NCBI GenBank assembly: GCA_964394085.1
Contig: CAYMWF010000012.1
Location: 1 to 43,329, forward strand
Source of the DNA: CAYMWF01 sp964394085 [NCBI: uncultured Gemmatimonadota bacterium]
Lineage (GTDB): Bacteria; GCA-2686955; CAYMWF01
DNA: 43,329 nt
Direction of reading: 5' to 3'
A program made the position numbers and the translations under genes. Of the stretch, positions 8,125-15,875 are shown one piece after another. Below the pieces are notes generated by a model, which was not told the origin of the DNA, did not search any database, and was given only the letters and a program-made list of their open reading frames with translations. Every line of letters begins with the position of its first letter. Positions within the stretch are counted from its first letter, which is position 1.

Positions 8125-11100
8125 ATGAAAAAGATCTTCTCGCTTATTTGTTCTATCCTTTGTGTTTTGCTCGTTTCCCAGGCAGCTGTGGAATCGAAAG
8201 AAACATCCTTCCTTACATCTCCTTCACCTTTGAATATGCTGGGAGATATCTCTATGGAGTGGGGAAGCGGAACAGGAAGCGGTAGTTTTGAAAAAACGAT
8301 CTCCATCAACACCTCTGAATGCCGGCTGACAAACGGAACGGGTATTGCGCTCACCGGCGGGGTGTCAGTATCCCGTCCGGGTGAGCCGGCCGTTCAATCC
8401 TTATGCACCGTTATAGACCTGCCCGGGAGAATATCAGTCACCAAGATCTCTGCCGTTTCCGGAACCTTCATGCGAGTCACCAGCCCGGTTTCGATATCAC
8501 CGGTTCCGCAACCATGTTTCTGGACGATAAACGATGACCGGAGCCAGAAGTGGCTCATCGAGCCCGACCAAAGAATCTACCAGCGAAACGCTTTCTTTCC
8601 CGGACGGCTCGCCGATGCCGTTTCAGGCGGTTCGGAAAAGGGAACCAGGATTTACCTCAGGTTTCACCCGGTGCAGTACAATCCTGTTACGGGAGCAGTC
8701 GTCCTTGTTTCAGACGTAAAGCTCCTGGTTAGCTACGATAGAATCGACACCGCCGGCGAGAGGCCAGGTATCGGTCGACAAATCCCCTGGGTGGACTACA
8801 CCCACAGAAATGTAATCATTGCCGGTGACGAGTTGATAGACGCGGCTGACAGCCTTGCCGCGTTCCATACCGAAACCCGGGGGATCCCGAGCATAGCTGT
8901 ACCGGTATCCCTGATCGCGGAAAACTTCGAACCGGCGGAGCCACCCGAATACGAAGGATATACCCAGACTCAGCCACAGGAGCTGGATGACTACGACTTC
9001 GATTCAGCACTTAGATTGATCGCTTTTCTAAGGCATCATGCGATACATCCGAACCTCGAATGGGTGACCCTGTTCGGAGATGCATCGCGAGTTCCCCCTT
9101 CCTATTATTTCTTTGATCCAGAATCGAACCTCGATGAATACAACAGCTGGCTTCCGTCGGACTTTCTTTATACATCCCCCGACTACGATTTCGCTCCGAA
9201 TTACCGCACCGGGCGTTTGCCGGTTGAAGAACCTGAGCAAGCCATGGCGGTAGTGCGGAAAATCCGGGACTGGCACGCCGCAAAAGACTGGTCGTGGTAT
9301 CAAAACGCAGTGATTACCGGGGGAGTTCCGTTCAATACAACTTATTTCCTTGGTGAAATGATGGCTTCCGACCATGTAAACAGAGGCTACCTGGATGGAT
9401 ATAATATAACCAAACTATTCAGCACCCTCGGAAATTACTCGGCATCAGGCCTGCGTCCATATTTCGAAAATGGCGGAGCCGGAATCGTTTATCATGTGGG
9501 ACACGGAAGCGGTCCAGCCATTCATTTCGACGACGGATCCTCGATAAGCTCCGGCACATTAATGGAATTCGGAAAGCAAACGGAGCTTCCTGTAGTCTTC
9601 TCCATAGCCTGCATGGATGCAGCTTATGACACAGAGTTATGGAACTACGGATTCACATATTCCTTCGGAGAGGGCCTGGTCCTTAGTGAAGCCGGCGGTA
9701 TTGCTTACTTCGGAGGCTCACGGATCAACGCCGGCATCACATCCTTTAATTTCTCGGAAGGGAACCTCAACGTTACCAAAGAAGAACAGATGGCGGGGAT
9801 TTGCACCAGTGTAATGGAGGGGGTCGCGGCCTCCCCCGGTCAGAGCCTTGGGGCAACCGTCACGGCGGCAATCGATACCTTCGTCCTCAATAATGACATG
9901 GATTACTTCCTTAACCGCCGCACCTGTTTCGAATTCATCCTGCTCGGGGATCCCGCCCTCGTTCCTCCCGAACCGGTAATGGAAGAAGGTCTTGATGTTC
10001 CGGTATCCGGTGCATCAGGCTATGATTACCTGAACGGCGACGATATCCCTGTCTACCGTTCCGCATCCGGTTCGACGATTCGAATCGAAACCGACTCGGA
10101 GTCATCCACCATCACATATCTCCTTCAGGATGCGGATGAATTCTGGACCGGCTCCCAGGTGGAAATCGACGGTTCTCCTCCTTTCTCATTCGATTTCAAA
10201 CCCTCGGACGGCTTCAGATATTATCTCGTGAAAGCAATAACGGATGATGAAAAAGAAGGATGGTTCTACCTGAGGACATCCGAATTTACGATCGTGCCGG
10301 ACGGGGATCCTACGGACTGGATACTGGAAGGGATCCCGCCGGTTGCTTCGGATCCGGATGACGACATGGATACGGATGAACTCGATGTGACAGATTTATA
10401 CATGCTGCAACAGGGCGAATGGCTGCATATCGGCTTCGATGCCACCTGCCGGGAGTGGGACATGGAGTATGGTATCGCGCTCAACACCAGGGAGGGCGGA
10501 TACACCGGCGTGGAAGGTGTCGATCAGGACGCCTTCGGCAACTGGATCACCTTCGATGAAGCAAACGCCGTAGATTTTGAAATCTATTTCCCACACGTAA
10601 CGTGGGTGCCCTGGCAGGGAAGCGGACTGGAGTGGGAGGCGGTGAATTACGCGCTTCTGTATGAAAGAGACGGGCAGACCTGGAAAGCACCCATCGCCAT
10701 CAACTACTCCGGCGGCCGGCTCGCCTACGGGCCGGAAAGTGATTTCATCGAAATCACCTGTCCCTTGAGCTTCCTCGATAATCCCGAACACATCTTTGCT
10801 TCATTATTCAGCACCGGCATGCAGTTGAATCCTGCTCCCGCACAGGATTCATCCCCATCCGATCCGGCGACCTACACTACGCCAACCTACGGGCAGGAGA
10901 ACGCCAATACGATCAGCCGCTTCGCTTACTCTGAAAATGCACCCTTTTTCATGCTCGAGGAACCCGGCACGAACGAGCTTGTCGGAGATGGAGACGACGT
11001 CATGGAACCCGGTGAATCCTTCGAACTCGTTCTATCGATTCTGAATCTGGGTCAGGACGCCACGGATGTTACCGGCACTCTATCGATAGAAGATACCGCC

Positions 11101-12252
11101 CTCGTTCGGATAACGCAGGATACGTCCACTTTCGGCGACGTGCCGTCCGACAGCATGGCGGCAGGGACACCTCCTTTCGTCTTTGAAATTTCGGAAGCAG
11201 CACCGATCCCGTTCGAAATGAACTTTTTCCTCGAGCTCGCTTCCGGGTCAACATTCAGAGACACTCTCGATTTTTCGCTGACAGCGGGAATTCCGCACGT
11301 CCTTCTAGTTGAAGATGACGGAATCGAGAATCGTTTCGCGACGAAATATTCAGATGCGATAAGAGCGGGCGGGCTTCTGCTGGAAGAATGGGATACCTCG
11401 GTGCAGGGCACTCCCACCACAGCGGACATGGCGGGGTATTGCGTCATTGTCTGGTTCACCGGGGCGGAGTCATCAACCCTGTCCGAGGAGGAACGCTCAG
11501 TTCTCGAAGCCTGCCTGGATGAGGGTGGCAGCTTGTTCATATCCGGTGAGAATATCGGAGAAGATATCGGGGGGGATTCTTTCTATGCTGATTATCTGCG
11601 TGCCTTATTCATCGGGCCGGATGCGGGCGAAATGGTGGTCTTCGGCACTGAGGGAGATTCGATAGGAGATGAATACTCCGAATCCCCCTTCCTCATATTC
11701 AACAGTAAATACCCCCAGGAATCCCCCGATTTGATCGCCCCTTCCGGGGCCGGAACCGCTACCGTTTTCTATTACGCCACCCATCCCGATGATGCCGCGG
11801 GCGTAAGATTCGACGGGCCGTTCCGTAGCGTCTACCTGCCTTTCGCTTTCGAAGGCCTGGCGCAGGAAGAGACCGGCAAGTCAATCATGCGAAATATCCT
11901 CAGCTACCTGGGTCTTGCGGCCGTCTCCATTGAAGATTCAAAGGATCCCGGCATTCCTGAGCCCGCAGCACCATTGCTCGGGCAGAACTATCCGAACCCG
12001 CTGAATCCCGTAACGACCATCGAGTTCTTCGTGCCGTCATCTCGAAATGGTGAAATGGTTTCTCTGAAAATATTCGACATCGGCGGGAAACTGGTAAGAA
12101 CTCTCGTCCATGGCAACTTGGATGCGGGGATACACCGGAGCGTCTGGAAAGGGAAAACGGATTCAGGCTCGAGCGCGGCATCAGGGGTTTATGTTTACCG
12201 TCTCGATATCGGAGCGACACACCTGACGAAGAAGCTCGTACTATTGAAATAG
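8125..12252 (+). CDS. exported gingipain-like C25 peptidase with C-terminal FlgD-like/sorting domain
   Basis: A 1375-residue exported cysteine protease. Residues 1-23 are a signal peptide. The caspase-like C25 catalytic region (about 220-600) has the dyad His460 in YHVGHGSG and Cys496 in SIACMD. Residues about 725-940 form a beta-rich segment resembling CBM9/DOMON-type modules, and about 1055-1220 a ThuA/amidotransferase-like Rossmann segment (VLLVEDDG, VIVWFTG, GGSLFISGENIG); both are inferences from pattern. The end (about 1286-1375) is the NYPNPLNP...VRTL...GVYVYRL...KKLVLLK type, a FlgD-Ig/type-A C-terminal domain seen on exported proteins of FCB-group bacteria, where related domains direct type IX secretion. 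GGAGG lies five bases before the ATG. It converges with the subtilisin gene at a shared terminator. Confidence 0.92.
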   Translation: MKKIFSLICSILCVLLVSQAAVESKETSFLTSPSPLNMLGDISMEWGSGTGSGSFEKTISINTSECRLTNGTGIALTGGVSVSRPGEPAVQSLCTVIDLPGRISVTKISAVSGTFMRVTSPVSISPVPQPCFWTINDDRSQKWLIEPDQRIYQRNAFFPGRLADAVSGGSEKGTRIYLRFHPVQYNPVTGAVVLVSDVKLLVSYDRIDTAGERPGIGRQIPWVDYTHRNVIIAGDELIDAADSLAAFHTETRGIPSIAVPVSLIAENFEPAEPPEYEGYTQTQPQELDDYDFDSALRLIAFLRHHAIHPNLEWVTLFGDASRVPPSYYFFDPESNLDEYNSWLPSDFLYTSPDYDFAPNYRTGRLPVEEPEQAMAVVRKIRDWHAAKDWSWYQNAVITGGVPFNTTYFLGEMMASDHVNRGYLDGYNITKLFSTLGNYSASGLRPYFENGGAGIVYHVGHGSGPAIHFDDGSSISSGTLMEFGKQTELPVVFSIACMDAAYDTELWNYGFTYSFGEGLVLSEAGGIAYFGGSRINAGITSFNFSEGNLNVTKEEQMAGICTSVMEGVAASPGQSLGATVTAAIDTFVLNNDMDYFLNRRTCFEFILLGDPALVPPEPVMEEGLDVPVSGASGYDYLNGDDIPVYRSASGSTIRIETDSESSTITYLLQDADEFWTGSQVEIDGSPPFSFDFKPSDGFRYYLVKAITDDEKEGWFYLRTSEFTIVPDGDPTDWILEGIPPVASDPDDDMDTDELDVTDLYMLQQGEWLHIGFDATCREWDMEYGIALNTREGGYTGVEGVDQDAFGNWITFDEANAVDFEIYFPHVTWVPWQGSGLEWEAVNYALLYERDGQTWKAPIAINYSGGRLAYGPESDFIEITCPLSFLDNPEHIFASLFSTGMQLNPAPAQDSSPSDPATYTTPTYGQENANTISRFAYSENAPFFMLEEPGTNELVGDGDDVMEPGESFELVLSILNLGQDATDVTGTLSIEDTALVRITQDTSTFGDVPSDSMAAGTPPFVFEISEAAPIPFEMNFFLELASGSTFRDTLDFSLTAGIPHVLLVEDDGIENRFATKYSDAIRAGGLLLEEWDTSVQGTPTTADMAGYCVIVWFTGAESSTLSEEERSVLEACLDEGGSLFISGENIGEDIGGDSFYADYLRALFIGPDAGEMVVFGTEGDSIGDEYSESPFLIFNSKYPQESPDLIAPSGAGTATVFYYATHPDDAAGVRFDGPFRSVYLPFAFEGLAQEETGKSIMRNILSYLGLAAVSIEDSKDPGIPEPAAPLLGQNYPNPLNPVTTIEFFVPSSRNGEMVSLKIFDIGGKLVRTLVHGNLDAGIHRSVWKGKTDSGSSAASGVYVYRLDIGATHLTKKLVLLK

Positions 12253-12275
12253 GATTACCGAGAAGTTTTTACGGA

Positions 12276-12316
12276 AAAGGCTCGCTCAGATTTCCGGCAA
12301 CCTGGAGCGAGCCTTT
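12276..12316. terminator. bidirectional rho-independent-type terminator
   Basis: AAAGGCTCGCTC (12276-12287) pairs perfectly with GAGCGAGCCTTT (12305-12316) around a 17-base loop. The A-rich and T-rich ends give short U tracts in both directions (TTTATTTT on plus; TTTTCC on minus). It lies between the ends of two convergent genes (12252 and 12360). Confidence 0.82.
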
Positions 12317-12359
12317 ATTTTCCGATTCAAATTATTACAGTTCAACTGCCGTAAACTGT

Positions 12360-14297
12360 TCAACTACCGAAAACGATAACCTCGAACGAATTTGAACCGT
12401 ATTCGTCGTCGGGATAGTTGCCTGCGATATTTTCCACCGTATAGAAATCGAGAGGTGCGGCAGGCGGAATGGTCAGATATAGCGTTCCTTCGAGAATCCC
12501 GTACCCGGAGATCGTCAAATCCTGGGCCATGATCTTGATATACGGGTTCAAATGAGGAGGCAGTGCATCCGCCGTGATTGAAAGCCAGAAATCGAAGAGG
12601 GCATCTTCTCCCCGGAGGTTTTCAAGCCTGACATCCCAGGAAATCGTACTTCCCACCTGACCCATGTAAGGAGTATTGCTTAACTGGACGTCGATGCGCG
12701 GTTCGGAACTTCCACCAGAAGCGGCTTCCATGGCGTAAGCCAGGTTGATACGACCCCAACCCATGTACCGATCCCAACCCGGAGTATCTTCAGATGGAGG
12801 TCCCACCTGGTCCTCGGCGGTGTCTTCCAGGATCGCCTGAGCATCATCAGCAGTCAACGAGGGATCCGCAGACCAGATCATTGCGACCACACCAGCAGCG
12901 TGCGGGGCCGCCGCGGAAGTACCGTTGAATGAAGGATAGTAGCTGCCCGATGAATAGCCGCCTGAACCGGAGATATCAGTAGTATAGACGTGAACTCCCG
13001 GTGCTACCACATCAACCTCGTTGCCGTAATTCGAACCCCAGTACCATTCACCGTCGCAGCTCGACGGACTTTTACGCTCATCGCAATCGCTCGAAGCGCC
13101 GACTCCAACGGTCGTCGGATATTTGGCGGGATAGTTGACAGGTCCATTATCGTTCCCCGTGGAGAAGCAGAGAAGAATACCGGCGTTTCTCGCATTCTCA
13201 CAGGCCGCCTCCACCGCTGTAAAATCGCCGCTCGACATACGCCAGCTGCAGCTTATAACCATCTGAGTATAACTGGGGAGTTGGGTGACCACATAATTGA
13301 TGGCATCGGCACGATTCTGATTGGCTCCCGATGCAAGATCGATCTTGAGAGGCATAATCTGACATTCCGGTGCAACACCGGCTATTCCCGTACCGTTATT
13401 CGTGGCCGCCGCCGCTATTCCGCTCGTGCATGTTCCGTGACCCGAATAATCCTGCGGTATTTTGCTAGAACCGCTGCTGAAATCCCAGTCTTCTGTTCCC
13501 CGGTCGAGTATCTTTGAGGCGAGATCAGGATGATCGAGATCGGCGCCCGTATCGATAATAACCACTATCACATCCGGATCACCCAACTCGAGATCCCATC
13601 CTTCCGGCGAATCGATGTCACTGCCCGGGGTTCCGCCTGTCTGACCGGTGTTTTCATGCGGCCACTGATTCCCGTAATAAGGATCATTCGGATAATGGAA
13701 GTCATCGAAGCTGTATGCCGCGAACTCGGCGAACCAGACCTCGTCCAGACCGTTGAACATACGGATGCTTTCCAGAAGATCTCTGCCGTCCGGTACAGAA
13801 ATCGTGTAATACCCGTAAGTTCTTTGCTCGACGACTATTCTGCTTCCAGCATTTTCGATAATTTCACGCATCTGGATCTTGGTCAGATGCTTCTTGAACT
13901 GGACCGTCAGAAGAGATGGATCCACTGTTTTCCTGTATCCTTCCATGTCGATGAGCATCGGATAAACCGTTTCAACGCCCGGAAGCGAGGACAGGTATTC
14001 CTCCGGCGCAACAGGAGATTCGTTTTCGAATCCGACAACCGCGTAATTGTAGTTAGCCGCTGTTTCTCTCAGGGGAAGCCCCTCTTTGCTGCTGAACCTT
14101 TCAATATCTGCGAAATCGTAGGAAGCCGAGAACTTGACCTGGTATTCTCCCGGTACGACTTCCATTGTGAAAACCTTGTCATTGTATCCGGATGTATATT
14201 CGAACAGCCGCTCGACCTCCCCGGCCTCACCTTGTGAAATTGAAGCGAAGATAAAAATCATCGCAACCAGAGAAAACACACATTTGATTCGTTTCAT
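12360..14297 (-). CDS. exported subtilisin-family (S8) serine protease
   Basis: A 645-residue exported protease. The signal peptide is residues 1-24 (MKRIKCVFSLVAMIFIFA, cleavage near SQGEA). Residues about 25-190 resemble a propeptide region. The catalytic domain (about 225-520) has Asp249 in VVIIDTGADLDHPDL, His287 in DYSGHGTCTSG, the oxyanion Asn382 in FSTGNDNG and the nucleophile Ser461 in SFNGTSAAAPHAAGV. The last 110 residues are a beta-sandwich-like extension. Unlike the neighbouring C25 peptidase it has no FlgD-like sorting tail, so the two probably leave the cell by different routes or end in different places. GGAGGT precedes the ATG. A promoter candidate far upstream implies a leader of about 180 bases with a strong hairpin. 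Confidence 0.94.
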   Translation of the reverse strand: MKRIKCVFSLVAMIFIFASISQGEAGEVERLFEYTSGYNDKVFTMEVVPGEYQVKFSASYDFADIERFSSKEGLPLRETAANYNYAVVGFENESPVAPEEYLSSLPGVETVYPMLIDMEGYRKTVDPSLLTVQFKKHLTKIQMREIIENAGSRIVVEQRTYGYYTISVPDGRDLLESIRMFNGLDEVWFAEFAAYSFDDFHYPNDPYYGNQWPHENTGQTGGTPGSDIDSPEGWDLELGDPDVIVVIIDTGADLDHPDLASKILDRGTEDWDFSSGSSKIPQDYSGHGTCTSGIAAAATNNGTGIAGVAPECQIMPLKIDLASGANQNRADAINYVVTQLPSYTQMVISCSWRMSSGDFTAVEAACENARNAGILLCFSTGNDNGPVNYPAKYPTTVGVGASSDCDERKSPSSCDGEWYWGSNYGNEVDVVAPGVHVYTTDISGSGGYSSGSYYPSFNGTSAAAPHAAGVVAMIWSADPSLTADDAQAILEDTAEDQVGPPSEDTPGWDRYMGWGRINLAYAMEAASGGSSEPRIDVQLSNTPYMGQVGSTISWDVRLENLRGEDALFDFWLSITADALPPHLNPYIKIMAQDLTISGYGILEGTLYLTIPPAAPLDFYTVENIAGNYPDDEYGSNSFEVIVFGS

Positions 14298-14348
14298 TCC
14301 GACCTCCAGTCCATTTCAGTATTCCGAGTCAAGCTGGATTTTTCACCT

Positions 14349-14386
14349 GGGGAAAGCGGTCGACTCGCACTGCGGAGCCGTTCCCC
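14349..14386 (-). other. strong hairpin in the subtilisin 5' leader
   Basis: GGGGAA (14349-14354) pairs with TTCCCC (14381-14386), and CGG (14357-14359) with CCG (14378-14380), leaving a two-base bulge and an 18-base loop. It lies about 52 bases upstream of the protease ATG, inside the predicted transcript. It is not followed by a U tract toward the gene, so it may affect RNA stability or translation. The function is unknown. Confidence 0.45.
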
Positions 14387-14487
14387 GAAACCACCCGTCC
14401 AACCTACGAAAAATGGCAGGTTCACTTCGAACTCGCTTTTTGTTGATTGGCGAAGTCCTGCGAGCCTGCGGTTCGGCTTATTTATAA

Positions 14488-14516
14488 ATTGTAACCAGAT
14501 GTACCGTAATTAACAA
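14488..14516 (-). promoter_or_regulatory. sigma-70 promoter candidate for the subtilisin gene
   Basis: On the minus strand TTGTTA (14516-14511, four of six) is followed by 17 bases and TACAAT (14493-14488, five of six). Transcription would start near 14481 and give a leader of about 184 bases before the ATG at 14297. An overlapping TATAAA is an alternative -10 but has a poor -35. Confidence 0.5.
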
Positions 14517-14651
14517 TAGAGGCGCAAAATAATAGTCCAAAACTTGCCTGCCATTAAGAAGGGAGGGACGGTGTATCCGTACATCTTCATTGAAGAGCTG
14601 GACAGTCGGTCGGTAACGGAAGGGTGCTTCAGGTTTCTGTGGCTGGGGAAT

Positions 14652-15875
14652 CTAGAGGATATGAATTTCTTCGTCCATTCGGGTTAATTTTTCGAATCCA
14701 TCCGCCGTAATAAGGTACGTATTCTCGAGACCGACGCCTCCCCTGTCGGGAAAGATGATTTTCGGCTCGATCGCGACGCAGTTGCCTTCTGCCAGCGGGA
14801 TGTCGAAACGTTTGGCGAACACAGGCGGCTCATCCAGCTCCAGCCCGATCCCATGTCCGAAGAATTTGACCTGGTTCTCTCCACACCCCATGAAGTAGTC
14901 GCTGAAGCCGGCTTCCCGGACGCGTTCCATCACACCGGCATATATTTGAGATGGAGGATTTCCCGGAGCTAGATTCTGCTCTATATAACGGTTCAATTCG
15001 ATTATAAATGAATGTGTTTCCAGCCAGAAAGAATCAGGAGCGCCGATATGAAATATTCTGGTCATGTCAGCCATGTACCCATCCCAGCCGCTGACGGTGT
15101 CTATCATGATGGGTTCACCCTTACGTATTTTTCTTCTGCCGCTGCCCACCGCCGTCGCTGCGGAGAGCCCTGAATATCCCACCGGTCCGTCGAATGCGAT
15201 GGGGAAGGCAACCGACGGTCCGGCAGACACGCAACCGAATACGAATTCGAGGTTCCATCGTCGAACGCGGTTCAGGGAATGATCACCTCGGCGACGGAGA
15301 AGGCGCCGGAATTCCGCATCGATTTCAAATTCCGACATTCCAGGCTCGATATAGCCGCCGATTTCCTCGAATACCGATGAGAGGTTCTCCCCCGCCTTTC
15401 TGAGGCGTTCCTCCTCAAGAGGGGTTTTCACTGAACGAATCTCCAGGATGAGGGGGGACGCATCCACCAATTCGGCATCCGGAAACATTCGCGAAAGCAG
15501 CTGGTGGGTTGATACAGGCAGAACATCCGCTTCGATCCCGATCAAACCGGAGATCTCAATTCCAAAAGATTTCGCAGCCGCGCCGAACGCTCCGATATGT
15601 TTTAGTTTGTGTATACGCTCCAGGGGAGAATCGAAGCATGCCCTTTCAATGTTTTTTACTACGAAAAGAAACTCGTCTCCTTCCGGCGGAACAAAAAGGA
15701 TCGATTGCTGCACTGTGCCTGTAAAATAATATAGATCAGCAGGTTGGAGAATCAGTGCACACCCGAAACCGCCTTTGAGAAGCTTTTCTTTAAGATTCTT
15801 CAGCCTGCGATCTGTTTCAACGCGGGGAATTCGGGTGTACAAATCATCCCAACCGTTGATATCCCGTGCATGCAT
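14652..15875 (-). CDS. M24-family metallopeptidase (Xaa-Pro aminopeptidase/dipeptidase type)
   Basis: Cytosolic dimetal peptidase of the creatinase/aminopeptidase P fold, 407 residues without a signal peptide. The N-terminal creatinase-like domain is residues 20-150. The pita-bread domain has all five metal ligands: Asp259 and Asp270 in MIDTVSGWDGYMADMTR, His341 in FFGHGIGLELDEP, Glu370 in AIEPKII and Glu384 in GLENTYLI. The likely substrate is an X-Pro peptide, though M24 members also include creatinase and methionine aminopeptidase relatives. Its ATG shares one base with the stop of the upstream 697-residue gene (TGATG), so the two proteins are very probably translationally coupled. I cannot say what links them in function. 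Confidence 0.9.
   Translation of the reverse strand: MHARDINGWDDLYTRIPRVETDRRLKNLKEKLLKGGFGCALILQPADLYYFTGTVQQSILFVPPEGDEFLFVVKNIERACFDSPLERIHKLKHIGAFGAAAKSFGIEISGLIGIEADVLPVSTHQLLSRMFPDAELVDASPLILEIRSVKTPLEEERLRKAGENLSSVFEEIGGYIEPGMSEFEIDAEFRRLLRRRGDHSLNRVRRWNLEFVFGCVSAGPSVAFPIAFDGPVGYSGLSAATAVGSGRRKIRKGEPIMIDTVSGWDGYMADMTRIFHIGAPDSFWLETHSFIIELNRYIEQNLAPGNPPSQIYAGVMERVREAGFSDYFMGCGENQVKFFGHGIGLELDEPPVFAKRFDIPLAEGNCVAIEPKIIFPDRGGVGLENTYLITADGFEKLTRMDEEIHIL

Larger units (their letters stand above)
14298..14651. other. intergenic region: leader of the subtilisin gene and tail of the M24 gene
   Basis: These 354 bases lie between two minus-strand genes. They hold a promoter candidate (14488-14516) and a hairpin (14349-14386) ahead of the subtilisin gene, described separately. 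The part next to the M24 stop, about 14520-14651, shows no gene, terminator or RNA signature that I can support. A plus-strand open frame crossing the region begins inside the protease gene in an antisense frame and is taken as spurious. Confidence 0.5.

Noticed and set aside
13530-14237. 235-codon plus-strand frame antisense to the subtilisin gene
   Set aside because: Antisense shadow of a gene with a complete catalytic triad; no motif of its own.
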